Below are positions 8,206 to 15,801 of a DNA stretch of 17,163 nt, piece by piece. Location of the stretch: contig JBDRIE010000044.1 in NCBI GenBank assembly GCA_043816165.1, forward strand, positions 1-17,163, written 5' to 3'. The notes below the pieces were generated by a model that worked only from the letters and a program-made list of their open reading frames with translations, did no database searches and was not told where the DNA came from. Made by a program: the position numbers and the translations under genes. Positions within the stretch are counted from its first letter, which is position 1, and every line of letters begins with the position of its first letter. Source of the DNA: JAACEU01 sp043816165. GTDB taxonomy: Bacteria > Patescibacteriota > Gracilibacteria > UBA1369 > LOWO2-01-FULL-3.

Positions 8206-9759
8206 ATGCGAAAAACATTCTTCAAACCTATAAAAATTGGCAGCGCAACAGCTTTAATTGCAGTTACTTCATTTTTCAGTTATGCAATTGGTCTACTTAG
8301 AGACAGAATAATAGCCATAAACTTTGGTACCAGCTCGGCAACTGACACATACAATGCGTCCTTCCTTATACCGGATTTCCTATTCAATCTCTTTATTGCC
8401 GGTGCCCTTACTGCAGCCTTTTTGCCCATGTTCACCGAATACCTGGTAAAGGACAAGCAACAAGCTTACAAAATTGCAAACACCATGCTGACAGGCGCCG
8501 TCCTGCTCATTTCTGTGCTTGCGGTTATTGCCTTCATTTTCATGCCTAGCATAGTTCCGGCGATTTTTTCCGATATCGATCCTGAAATGCAGCAGAATAT
8601 TATAAATATGACCAGGTTGATGCTTCCATCCGCAATTCTTTTTGCCATAAGTAACACGCTTGGAAATATCTTAATGAGCTATAAACATTTTATTGCATAT
8701 GCAATTTCTCCGATTCTTTATAATATTGGAATAATCTTCGGAGTCTCATTTTTAAACAACTCAATGGGCATTTATTCTGCAGCCGCAGGTGTGCTAATTG
8801 GAGCAATCTTTCACGCAATTATCAGAATTATCGACATAACCACGACTGAATATAAATACAAGCCACAACTCGAGGTCTCTCATCCGGGATTCAAAAAAAT
8901 CATCAAACTGATGATCCCCAAGTCTATTAGCCTAATCGCCTGGCAACTCAATCTATATATTTTTGCGGTAGTGGGAATGAAATTAATAGAAGGAGGACTT
9001 GCCGCATTCAACTTTGCAAGAAATATTCAAAGCTTTGCAGTCTCACTTTTTGGCATAGCTTTTGCAACAGCTGTTTTTCCTCACCTGGCTACCGCGGTAA
9101 GCATGGGAGATAAACAGAAATACACAGACCATATCCAAAAAACAGTACAAAGAATTCTATTCTTTACTATTCCAGCGATGGTTGGCGTAATGATTTTGTC
9201 AGGACCACTGGTCGATTTGATCCTTAGCGGGGGAGCCTTTGAACAAAAATCTATAGAATTAACGTCACTGATACTATTCTTTTTCGCTATTTCCATACCT
9301 TTTGAGAGCCTTTCACATATCTTCGCAAGATCCTTTTATGCAGTGAAAAACACACTCACTCCAATGATCATCAATGTGACAACTATGGTTTTAATCGCAC
9401 TCAGCACCATATTCCTGGCACCAAGATACGGAATCGAATGGTTTTCAATTGGATTCTCTTTAGGATTTGTGTTCTATATCTTCTTCATGGTTCTTCTACT
9501 GAAAAAACACTTAGCAAAAATAGATGTCAAATCCTTTCTGATCTCTTTTTTAAAAACAATCATAGCCAGTGGCATTATGGCTATAGCCGTCCTCATCACC
9601 GAACCATTAGAAACAATTGTACTGGTAAAAATTTCTCACATTCTAAGAATTTTAATCGGTGCCGGAACCTTCTTCCTTGTAGCGTTTATCATCAAGTCAC
9701 CGGAAATTGGAAGTATAAAATACATTTTGGACAGAGTATTTAAGAAAAACTCTACATGA
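8206..9759 (+). CDS. murJ: Lipid II flippase MurJ (MviN)
   Basis: MurJ flips the peptidoglycan precursor lipid II across the cytoplasmic membrane. At 517 residues with about 14 hydrophobic helices, this protein has normal family size. The N-terminal signature is clear: SYAIGLLRDRIIAINFG with TDTYNASFLIPDF and LFIAGALTAAFLPMF just after. Later family landmarks include NFARNIQSFAVSLFGIAFAT and the conserved region around FARSFYAVKNTLTPM. The ATG at 8206 is the first in-frame start after an in-frame stop near 8194; no Shine-Dalgarno sequence precedes it, as is common here. The stop overlaps the start of the C39-like gene in an ATGA, implying coupled translation. The presence of MurJ means the cell builds peptidoglycan. 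Other cell-wall genes are not in the window. Confidence 0.96.
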   Translation: MRKTFFKPIKIGSATALIAVTSFFSYAIGLLRDRIIAINFGTSSATDTYNASFLIPDFLFNLFIAGALTAAFLPMFTEYLVKDKQQAYKIANTMLTGAVLLISVLAVIAFIFMPSIVPAIFSDIDPEMQQNIINMTRLMLPSAILFAISNTLGNILMSYKHFIAYAISPILYNIGIIFGVSFLNNSMGIYSAAAGVLIGAIFHAIIRIIDITTTEYKYKPQLEVSHPGFKKIIKLMIPKSISLIAWQLNLYIFAVVGMKLIEGGLAAFNFARNIQSFAVSLFGIAFATAVFPHLATAVSMGDKQKYTDHIQKTVQRILFFTIPAMVGVMILSGPLVDLILSGGAFEQKSIELTSLILFFFAISIPFESLSHIFARSFYAVKNTLTPMIINVTTMVLIALSTIFLAPRYGIEWFSIGFSLGFVFYIFFMVLLLKKHLAKIDVKSFLISFLKTIIASGIMAIAVLITEPLETIVLVKISHILRILIGAGTFFLVAFIIKSPEIGSIKYILDRVFKKNST

Positions 9760-10538
9760 AAAAATCCTCACAACTAAAATTATTGCTAATTTTGATTCTA
9801 ATTATAAGCATTCTTTTAGGACTTATATGGATTGCTCCAAAACTCTCTAGTTATTTTGAACGAAGAAGTATCGATAGCGAGAACATTAAAACTATGGAAT
9901 TAATTGAAAAAGAAGATGTAATCGTAAAGAAAATCACTCCGTCCATGCCTTCTGATGAAGCAATATCTAGCCCACCAATTCCAAACAAAGCTTACCTGGA
10001 AGTTCCATTTGTCTGCCAAGCCCCACTTGAAACTGAAGCAAATTGGGTTTTCCACGAAGAAAGCTGTGAAGAGGCAGCTCTGTTAATGGCATATTTATAC
10101 GAAACCGGCCAAACTATCACAAAGGAAGAAGCAAACATTGAAATTCTGGATATGCTCGAATGGCAAAAAACAAACTGGAACGGACATTACGATATTTACG
10201 CGAAAGATGTTAGTAAACTTGCCCAGGGATTTTATGGGATTAAAGAATATGAAATTGAGATTATAAATGACGCAACATTAGACGACATAAAAGAGCAAAT
10301 TGCCGGAGGATACCCAGTCATTGCCCCTGTCACATCAGATTACCTTGATAATCCTTATTATCCATATCCCGGCTACCACATGCTAATAGTTATCGGTTAC
10401 ACCGAAGACAAAATCATCACAAACGACAACGGCACAAAACGCGGTGAAGACTTCAGTTACGACAATGAAAAATTCAAAAAAGCTCTTGATGATGCAGGAG
10501 GGGATATAGTGATATTGAAACTTTCTAGTAGCTATTAA
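9756..10538 (+). CDS. Membrane-anchored C39-like cysteine peptidase family protein
   Basis: A single hydrophobic helix near the N-terminus (about 8-28) follows a short Lys-containing head, giving a signal-anchor topology with the catalytic part outside. A low-complexity spacer to about residue 78 precedes a C39-like domain (79-260). The motif VPFVCQAPLE (83-92) is typical of this family's start. The likely catalytic Cys is C104 in EESCEEAAL, the His is H208 in GYHMLIVIGY and the Asp is D224 in TNDNG. All three are present, so the protein is probably active as a peptidase or related hydrolase. ATGA overlap with murJ indicates translational coupling and suggests an envelope role, but no substrate can be named; bacteriocin-leader processing is unlikely because there is no ABC transporter domain. 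Its 3' end overlaps convergent ribD by 14 bases. Confidence 0.85.
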   Translation: MKKSSQLKLLLILILIISILLGLIWIAPKLSSYFERRSIDSENIKTMELIEKEDVIVKKITPSMPSDEAISSPPIPNKAYLEVPFVCQAPLETEANWVFHEESCEEAALLMAYLYETGQTITKEEANIEILDMLEWQKTNWNGHYDIYAKDVSKLAQGFYGIKEYEIEIINDATLDDIKEQIAGGYPVIAPVTSDYLDNPYYPYPGYHMLIVIGYTEDKIITNDNGTKRGEDFSYDNEKFKKALDDAGGDIVILKLSSSY

Positions 10539-11667
10539 ATATCCCGGAAATTTTCAAATCCTCATCCAAAACCTCATATTCAACATTTTCCAAACTCTTC
10601 ATCGACTTCAATTTCGAAATACCTTCACCTCCAACAACAGAAAGAGATTTTTCACCCCCAATAATTTTCGGAGACTGATAAAAAATCACTTTATCTATCA
10701 GGCTTTTATCCTTCAAAAAAGCATCGTAAACATGACCGTGGACACCGCTTCCGCCCTCCACAAACACACTCTGCACCCCCATACCGGCCAAATACTTCAA
10801 CATAGCCTTAACCGAAACAACTCCATTCCCAAAACGCCTCACATTCACTCCAGTCTTCCTAAATTTCTCCACATTCTTCTCCGAAGCCAACTTCGAACAA
10901 AAAACAACAACATTTTCGTCTCTGAAAACCTTTTTATCCAAAGGCAAACGCAATTTTGGATCAATAACAACCCGCAACAAACCCTTCCTCCGATAAACCC
11001 CGTGAGCAGCCAATTCCGCATCATCAGCCAAAACAGTCCCAGCTCCCACCATTACAGCATCACACAAACTACGCTCACGTCTGGCATCTTTTCTAGCCTT
11101 TTCACCTGTAATCCACTTAGATTCCCCGCTGGAAGTCGCAATCTTCCCATCCAGACTCACTCCGGCCTTCATTATCAAATAGGGGAGACCGGTCGTAGCC
11201 CATTTTATAAACGGCTGATTCAAATCCCGAATTTCATCTCCAAGCTCGGTCCCGACTTTCAACACCTGCACATCAAGTCCATTTTTTTTCAAATATGAAA
11301 TTCCTCGACCATTCACTTTCTTAAAAGGATCTTTCATTCCGACATAAACCTTTTTAAATCCCGCCGCAACAATCGCCTTTGAACACGGAGGAGTTTTTCC
11401 ATTATGAGAACACGGCTCAAGCGTCACGTACAAAGTAGCATTTTCAAACAACGCCGGATCAAAATCCACAGTCACAAGACCGGTTTTCTTCATCAACTCC
11501 TTCATAGCCTTAATCTCGGCATGCTCATCTCCTGCTTTTTTGTGATAACCCTCAGCTACCACTTCACCACCCTTTACGATTACCGCTCCAACACTTGGGT
11601 TTGGAGATGTAAAACCAAGACCTTTTTTTGCAAGCTCCATTGCTCGCTTCATAAAAACCTGATGCAT
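10525..11667 (-). CDS. ribD: Bifunctional riboflavin biosynthesis protein RibD (deaminase/reductase)
   Basis: RibD deaminates the pyrimidine made from GTP and then reduces its ribosyl side chain (steps two and three of riboflavin synthesis). The 380 residues cover both domains. Residues 1-145 form the zinc cytidine-deaminase-like domain, with SPNPSVGAVIV (21-31), the ligand/proton-shuttle pair DEHAE (47-51: H49, E51) and the cysteines of EPCSHNGKTPPC (84-95: C86, C95). From about 150 to the end lies the NADPH-dependent reductase, with KAGVSLDGKIAT and FVEGGSGVHG as landmarks. The gene follows ribBA by 64 bases in the same direction. That gap contains no FMN-riboswitch-like sequence that I can recognise, but it holds a possible promoter. 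Riboflavin synthase (ribE) and lumazine synthase (ribH) are not in this window. Confidence 0.97.
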   Translation of the reverse strand: MHQVFMKRAMELAKKGLGFTSPNPSVGAVIVKGGEVVAEGYHKKAGDEHAEIKAMKELMKKTGLVTVDFDPALFENATLYVTLEPCSHNGKTPPCSKAIVAAGFKKVYVGMKDPFKKVNGRGISYLKKNGLDVQVLKVGTELGDEIRDLNQPFIKWATTGLPYLIMKAGVSLDGKIATSSGESKWITGEKARKDARRERSLCDAVMVGAGTVLADDAELAAHGVYRRKGLLRVVIDPKLRLPLDKKVFRDENVVVFCSKLASEKNVEKFRKTGVNVRRFGNGVVSVKAMLKYLAGMGVQSVFVEGGSGVHGHVYDAFLKDKSLIDKVIFYQSPKIIGGEKSLSVVGGEGISKLKSMKSLENVEYEVLDEDLKISGIFNSY

Positions 11668-11694
11668 ATATACAAAATTAACTACTGGAAGATA

Positions 11695-11723
11695 TTTTTA
11701 ACACAAAATCAAACCCTTGGCAA
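11695..11723 (-). promoter_or_regulatory. Possible weak promoter in the ribBA-ribD gap
   Basis: On the minus strand TTGCCA (11718-11723) and TAAAAA (11695-11700) are 17 bases apart, within the 64-base gap before ribD. The -35 matches five of six consensus bases and the -10 four. It could give ribD a transcript separate from the rpsB-tsf-ribBA run. AT-rich sequence makes chance matches likely. Confidence 0.3.
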
Positions 11724-11731
11724 GAAAAGTT

Positions 11732-12934
11732 CTATATTTTCCTTAATATATGCCCCATTCTATCTCTTTTTGTTTTTAAATAAGAATGATTTCGCGCACC
11801 GGGAGAAATTTCTAAAGGAACACGCTCAACAATCTCTATTCCATACCCCTCAAGCCCAACAACTTTTGTTGGATTATTAGTCATTAATCTAATTTTTTTA
11901 ACACCAATATCTGCTAATATTTGTGCCCCAATTCCATAATCACGAAGATCTTCCGCAAACCCTAATTCTTTATTTGCATCTACCGTATCCAAACCTTTTC
12001 TCTGCAATTCGTAAGCTCTTATCTTGTTTGTAAGCCCTATCCCTCTTCCCTCCTGCCTCATGTACAAAATAACTCCGTTACCATTTTCCTCAATCATTTT
12101 CATCGATTCATCCAATTGCCCTCGACAATCACATTTTTCAGACATAAAAACTTCACCGGTAATGCATTCACTATGCACCCTGGTCAGTACATCTTTTTCA
12201 TTGATATTCCCTTTAATCAGGGCAATATGCTCCTTCCCGTCAACAGAGCTTTTATATATTTTCATATCAAAATCCCCATACTTGGTCGGCAATACGGTTT
12301 CAGCCACCAATTTTACCAATTTCTCTGATCTATGCCGATATGCAATCAAATCCTTTATTGTGATAATCGCCAATGAATGTTTTTTCGCAAATTTAATAAG
12401 ATCATCTTTTCTCATCATTTCACCATCTTCCCGTGCAATTTCACAAATTAGTCCGACGGGGGATAGGCCTGACAATTTTGCCAAATCTACCGCAGCTTCG
12501 GTATGACCTGCCCGCACCAAAACTCCACCACTTTTCGCTTTTAATGGGAACACATGCCCCGGCCTCACAAAATCATCAGGAACAGATTTGAAGTCGGCTA
12601 TCGCTCTCACCGTTTTTGCTCTATCTGATGCTGATATCCCGGTTGACGTATCATGTCTGTAATCTACTGAAACGGTGAAATTACATTTTGAAGACTCTTT
12701 ATTTTCTTCCACCATTGGCAAGAATTTCAACCTTTCAGCAATATCTTCGTCCACAGGCACGCAAATTAGTCCACGTCCTTCTTTCGCCATAAAATTCACA
12801 GCTTCTGCAGTTACCTTTTCTGCGCCCATAATCAAATCACCTTCATTCTCTCTATCCTCATCATCTAACACAACAACCATTTTACCGCTTTTTATGGCCT
12901 TTATAGCATCCTCAATCTTATTGAATTTTGACAT
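11732..12934 (-). CDS. ribBA: Bifunctional RibBA: DHBP synthase / GTP cyclohydrolase II
   Basis: This protein makes both starting materials of riboflavin: 3,4-dihydroxy-2-butanone 4-phosphate from ribulose 5-phosphate, and the diaminopyrimidine from GTP. The length of 400 residues is normal. The RibB half (1-200) contains DDEDRENEGDLI (24-35), RHDTSTGISASDRAKT (93-108) and RPGHVFPL (124-131). The RibA half (about 205-395) carries the zinc cysteines C257, C268 and C270 in HSECITGEVFMSEKCDC (254-270), followed by RQEGRGIGL (293-301) and TNNPTK (352-357). The cysteine spacing (11 then 2) equals that of E. coli RibA, so both active sites look intact. The gene begins nine bases after the tsf stop, so it is probably on the translation-gene transcript. 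Confidence 0.97.
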   Translation of the reverse strand: MSKFNKIEDAIKAIKSGKMVVVLDDEDRENEGDLIMGAEKVTAEAVNFMAKEGRGLICVPVDEDIAERLKFLPMVEENKESSKCNFTVSVDYRHDTSTGISASDRAKTVRAIADFKSVPDDFVRPGHVFPLKAKSGGVLVRAGHTEAAVDLAKLSGLSPVGLICEIAREDGEMMRKDDLIKFAKKHSLAIITIKDLIAYRHRSEKLVKLVAETVLPTKYGDFDMKIYKSSVDGKEHIALIKGNINEKDVLTRVHSECITGEVFMSEKCDCRGQLDESMKMIEENGNGVILYMRQEGRGIGLTNKIRAYELQRKGLDTVDANKELGFAEDLRDYGIGAQILADIGVKKIRLMTNNPTKVVGLEGYGIEIVERVPLEISPGARNHSYLKTKRDRMGHILRKI

Positions 12935-12943
12935 ATATTTTCA

Positions 12944-13717
12944 TCAAATCGCAAATCTTTCAAAAGCCTCTAGCGTTGCATCTGCATCCTGTAACAATTT
13001 TTCGATTGTACTTTCCGGATCCTTCACAAATGCTTGCTTCAATAACGCATTTTCCTCTCTGAATTTTTTCTCCTTACCCATCATGATTTTTCCAATAATT
13101 TCTTCAGGTTTACCTTCCTGTTTCAATTGATCTGTCCAAATTTCCTTTTCCCTATCAACTAATTCTTGCTTTATCTCATCAGGCGAAATCACACTTGGAT
13201 TTGTGGCAGCAACATGCATTGCAATATCCTTCGCCAATTCCGGAGATCCACCTTTTAAAGTAACTACAACTCCGATCTTCTTGTTTGAATGCACATATTT
13301 CCCCAAGTTTTCACCTTCTACTACCTTCATATTTGCAATTTTTATATTTTCACCAATCTTCAAAACTGCATCCTTCACTTCAGGTAAATCCTTATCATCA
13401 GGACTTATTTCTCCTTTTAACAATTTGTCAGCAATTGCTTCTGCAACATTTATAAATCCTTCTCCATTTGCGACGAAATCAGTTTCACATTGCAGTTCCA
13501 CCATTGCGGACTTTCCACCCTCTGATTTTATTACAACAACTCCATTTGCGGTTGTTCGTTCAGCCCTATCAGCCGCCTTCGCCTCTCCTTTTTTCCTTAG
13601 AATATCAATAGCCACTTCGGCATCACCATTAGCTTCCTCTAAAGCCGTTTTGCAAACCATCATTGAAACTCCTGTAGATTCTCTCAGTTTTTTTACATCT
13701 TCTATACTTACAGACAT
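12944..13717 (-). CDS. tsf: Translation elongation factor Ts
   Basis: EF-Ts is the nucleotide exchange factor that reloads EF-Tu with GTP. The N-terminal UBA-like domain is clear (VKKLRESTGVSMMVCKTALE, 8-27, then ANGD and a Leu-Arg-Lys-Lys-Gly turn). The core EF-Tu-contact motif TDFVAN sits at 79-84. The 257 residues are close to the family's usual length, and the C-terminal part (EIIGKIMMGKEKKF and following residues) is complete. The ATG at 13717 is preceded by an A/T-only leader without a Shine-Dalgarno motif. The gene usually sits next to rpsB; here a small membrane-protein gene is inserted between them, 20 bases upstream of this start, while ribBA follows nine bases downstream. Confidence 0.97.
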   Translation of the reverse strand: MSVSIEDVKKLRESTGVSMMVCKTALEEANGDAEVAIDILRKKGEAKAADRAERTTANGVVVIKSEGGKSAMVELQCETDFVANGEGFINVAEAIADKLLKGEISPDDKDLPEVKDAVLKIGENIKIANMKVVEGENLGKYVHSNKKIGVVVTLKGGSPELAKDIAMHVAATNPSVISPDEIKQELVDREKEIWTDQLKQEGKPEEIIGKIMMGKEKKFREENALLKQAFVKDPESTIEKLLQDADATLEAFERFAI

Positions 13718-13737
13718 ATTTTTTTGATTATATTATA

Positions 13738-14187
13738 TTATTTATTTTGGATATTTTGCTCTTCTGGATTTTGTGGTTTTACCTCTGGCTCTTGTTTGTT
13801 TACTTCAGGCTCATGCTTGTCCACCTCTGGCTCATGCTTGTCCACTTCCGGTTTTTTTCCTGACAATAACTCAAACAAATAATATTCCGGAATTTTCATT
13901 GCCAATTGCCCTAATAGTGGAATTTTTGTAATCGCACTACTATATGCTATAAACATTCCTGCGCCATGTAGCAATAGAACCACTCCCCAAAGCATTAAAC
14001 TCAATGTTTGGCTGACCAATGCTACCAAAATTGTAAAAATCCACAATGCAAAAAGTGCTAATCCTTGGCGCGCGTGAAATAAACAGAATTTACTATTAAC
14101 CTTTCTAACCGAAGTCAAAGCACACATCACTATATTAAAAATGGGAATGTAACAGCTTATAGCCCATTTCCTTTCACTATCTAACAT
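13738..14187 (-). CDS. Small Tic20/DUF4870-like membrane protein with repeated acidic tail
   Basis: This is a 149-residue protein of unknown function lying between rpsB and tsf. Hydrophobic segments occupy about 8-27, 40-60 and 62-85. The motif FHARQGLALF (37-46) between the first two resembles the conserved loop of Tic20/DUF4870-type membrane proteins, a weak but recognisable match. From residue 112 the tail is hydrophilic and repetitive: EPEVDKH, EPEVNKQ and a degenerate EPEVK copy, encoded by 21-base repeats. It starts two bases after the rpsB stop and so is certainly in the same transcript. Cotranscription with ribosomal genes suggests constitutive expression; nothing in the sequence shows a link to translation. 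The family assignment is tentative, but the gene is real judging by frame, spacing and composition. Confidence 0.7.
   Translation of the reverse strand: MLDSERKWAISCYIPIFNIVMCALTSVRKVNSKFCLFHARQGLALFALWIFTILVALVSQTLSLMLWGVVLLLHGAGMFIAYSSAITKIPLLGQLAMKIPEYYLFELLSGKKPEVDKHEPEVDKHEPEVNKQEPEVKPQNPEEQNIQNK
13782..13844. repeat. Three 21-base tandem repeats in the membrane-protein tail
   Basis: Units at 13782-13802, 13803-13823 and 13824-13844 each encode seven residues (EPEVDKH or a close variant). The last two differ at two positions; the first is more diverged. The period is a multiple of three, so gain or loss of a copy would keep the frame. Confidence 0.85.
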
Positions 14188-14189
14188 TA

Positions 14190-14882
14190 TTATTTACTTT
14201 TAGATGGCTTCTTCAAGATTTCACCAATTTTACCAAGCAAAAATCTTAAAGATTTCATAGCATCATCATTTGCCGGGATCGGATAATCTACTGCACTTGG
14301 CTCAGAATTAGAATCTATTAAAGCAACTACAGGAATTCTTAATTTGTTTGCTTCTTTTACTACTATTTTGTCTCTTACTACATCCACAACAAATACAGCA
14401 TCAGGTTTTTTGCCTAAATTCTGTACACCTCCCAATGAAGTTTGTAGCTTATCAATAGTCTTTTTCAAGGTAGATGCTTCCTTTTTTGTGTATTTTTCAA
14501 ATTCCCCTGAAGCTTCTTGTTCTTTTAAATCAGCAAGATACTTAATTCTCCTTTTCACGGTTGGGAAATTTGTTAATAGTCCCGGTATCCATTTTTGAGT
14601 TACATAAGGCATATTGCAACCATTTGCTAAATCTTCTAACAATTTTACCGATTGAGGCTTTGTGCTTACAAAAAGTATAGCTTTCCCTTCTGAGATAGTC
14701 TTTGACATAAACGCCAGGGCTTCATTAAAACACGCAAGAGTTTTTGTTAGATCAATAATATGAAGACCGGAAAGCTCTCCATAAAGGTATTTTTTCATTT
14801 TTGGGTTCCATTTTTGAGTTCTGTGACCAACGTGCACAGCACTTTCAAACATCTCCTTCAGTAACTTTTCGTCCGTATCCAT
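14190..14882 (-). CDS. rpsB: 30S ribosomal protein S2
   Basis: S2 binds the head/body hinge of the small ribosomal subunit. From the ATG at 14882 the product has 230 residues, starting MDTDEKLLKEMFESAVHVGH. Family landmarks follow: RTQKWNPKMKKYLYG, then the GLHIIDLTKT segment, WIPGLLTNF, and the C-terminal PDAVFVVDVVRDKIVVKEA with IPVVALIDSNSEP. An ATG at 14945 would add 21 mostly hydrophobic residues that S2 lacks, and it would overlap the divergent leader, so 14882 is preferred. The gene heads an apparent operon of rpsB, a membrane-protein gene, tsf, ribBA and perhaps ribD. It is divergent from the chorismate mutase gene across 81 bases. Confidence 0.97.
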   Translation of the reverse strand: MDTDEKLLKEMFESAVHVGHRTQKWNPKMKKYLYGELSGLHIIDLTKTLACFNEALAFMSKTISEGKAILFVSTKPQSVKLLEDLANGCNMPYVTQKWIPGLLTNFPTVKRRIKYLADLKEQEASGEFEKYTKKEASTLKKTIDKLQTSLGGVQNLGKKPDAVFVVDVVRDKIVVKEANKLRIPVVALIDSNSEPSAVDYPIPANDDAMKSLRFLLGKIGEILKKPSKSK

Positions 14883-14916
14883 ATTTATGTACTTGAAAAT
14901 AAAATATTTCAGCGGT

Positions 14917-14945
14917 AATCTAATGAAAACTAAGGATAATTGCAA
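14917..14945 (-). promoter_or_regulatory. Possible promoter of the rpsB operon
   Basis: On the minus strand TTGCAA (14940-14945) and TAGATT (14917-14922) lie 17 bases apart, predicting a leader of about 27 bases before the rpsB ATG at 14882. Each box matches four of six consensus bases. This is the best candidate in the 81-base divergent gap, but it is weak for a ribosomal protein gene. Confidence 0.3.
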
Positions 14946-14963
14946 GCAAAAAACTACCTAATT

Positions 14964-15197
14964 ATGGATAAAATTCAAAATCTTCGAAAAAACATTAACG
15001 AAATTGATACTAAAATCTCAGATTTACTAAAAGAAAGACTAAATTCAGTAAAAAAAATAGGAGAAATAAAGAAATCTCAAAATTTGCCGGTTATAGACTC
15101 CGACAGAGAGAAGGAAATATTATTTTCCTTGGATACTGATTACGAAAAGGAAATATTCAAAATAATACTATCAGCGTCACGAAAACATCAGGCCTAA
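14964..15197 (+). CDS. Stand-alone AroQ-class chorismate mutase
   Basis: This enzyme converts chorismate to prephenate, the branch point to phenylalanine and tyrosine. The 77-residue protein is one helical domain. Against the E. coli mutase domain the active-site residues appear kept: R8 in QNLRKNI, R25 in LKERLNS, K36 in GEIKKS, and D45, R48 and E49 in VIDSDREKEIL. The C-terminal SASRKHQ supplies the usual late Gln. The ATG at 14964 is chosen because MDKIQNLRKNINEID aligns with the family's first helix; an upstream TTG at 14940 would add eight unrelated residues. It stands alone: no prephenate dehydratase, dehydrogenase or shikimate gene is in the window. It is divergent from rpsB. The following promoter at 15201 suggests it is transcribed apart from the genes downstream. 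Confidence 0.9.
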   Translation: MDKIQNLRKNINEIDTKISDLLKERLNSVKKIGEIKKSQNLPVIDSDREKEILFSLDTDYEKEIFKIILSASRKHQA

Positions 15198-15200
15198 GCT

Positions 15201-15229
15201 TTGACTTAAGAGCACGTTTTTGCTATAAT
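15201..15229 (+). promoter_or_regulatory. Near-consensus extended -10 sigma70 promoter before the HATPase/STAS/prsW genes
   Basis: TTGACT (15201-15206), a 17-base spacer and TGCTATAAT (15221-15229) give a five-of-six -35, a perfect -10 and a TGn extension. The predicted transcription start near 15236 leaves a leader of about 16 bases before the ATG at 15252. This is the strongest promoter-like sequence in the window. Confidence 0.75.
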
Positions 15230-15251
15230 AAATAAACAGAAATTAAAAAAT

Positions 15252-15791
15252 ATGGAAATTAAAACAAACACAAGTAAGGCGGATGCAAATCCAGATAACA
15301 CAAAAATCACGATCACTTTGCCGACAAACGCATACTTCATGTCTGGCATAAGGGATTTTACTTTGAACATGATCAAGAATACTACGAATTTCCCGGAAAA
15401 ATGGGCATTTCGTTTTCAATCAGTCGTAGACGAACTATGCAATAACGCGATTGAATATGGATCTGCTCCCGGTAGTGAAATTAGAATCACATTTCTTCAC
15501 AAAAAAGACGACTTTATAGAAATATTTGTTGAAGACACAGGTACAGGTAAAAACAGAATCAACGCAACACAATTACAAAAACTTTTTGATGAGCGAAAAA
15601 CACCTGGATATGAGTTTACTGGCATTAGAGGTAGAGGATTGGTAAAAATTGTTGGTGAATGGACCGATGAACTTAAATTTGAAGATCGCCCGGAAGGTGG
15701 TATAAAAATTACAGCAAAAAAATATATTAAAAACGCCAGGCAAAATGAAGCTGGAATTTCTGAAGTACAAAATCAATTAGTAATAAATTAA
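15252..15791 (+). CDS. RsbW/SpoIIAB-like HATPase anti-sigma factor (serine kinase)
   Basis: This GHKL-type ATPase of 179 residues is of the kind that phosphorylates STAS antagonists and sequesters a partner such as a sigma factor. The ATP-binding boxes are complete: N-box VVDELCNNAIEYGS (58-71; E61 and N65 are the likely base and metal ligand), G1 box VEDTGTG (93-99) and G2 box GIRGRGLVKIV (124-134). An N-terminal polar stretch of about 18 residues and a C-terminal tail of about 20 extend beyond the fold. It starts just after a near-consensus promoter. A STAS gene follows after ten bases, giving the classical antagonist/anti-sigma pair in reversed order. No sigma factor gene adjoins it in the window, so its target is open; some members of this family control other proteins instead. 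Confidence 0.92.
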   Translation: MEIKTNTSKADANPDNTKITITLPTNAYFMSGIRDFTLNMIKNTTNFPEKWAFRFQSVVDELCNNAIEYGSAPGSEIRITFLHKKDDFIEIFVEDTGTGKNRINATQLQKLFDERKTPGYEFTGIRGRGLVKIVGEWTDELKFEDRPEGGIKITAKKYIKNARQNEAGISEVQNQLVIN

Positions 15792-15801
15792 TTAAAATAA
15801 T

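Noticed and set aside
10732..11298. A 188-codon plus-strand open frame inside ribD
   Set aside because: Its composition is anomalous (many His/Pro/Thr), with no recognisable family, and it lies wholly opposite the clear RibD reductase domain.
11668..11731. FMN riboswitch before ribD
   Set aside because: The gap is only 64 bases and lacks the conserved GC-rich boxes expected of that element.
13203..13727. A 174-codon plus-strand open frame opposite tsf
   Set aside because: Ser/Phe/Ala-rich mirror of EF-Ts, which has a full conserved sequence.
14883..14945. Longer N-terminus for ribosomal protein S2 from an ATG at 14945
   Set aside because: The extra 21 residues are hydrophobic and absent from the family; the ATG at 14882 gives a normal S2 start.
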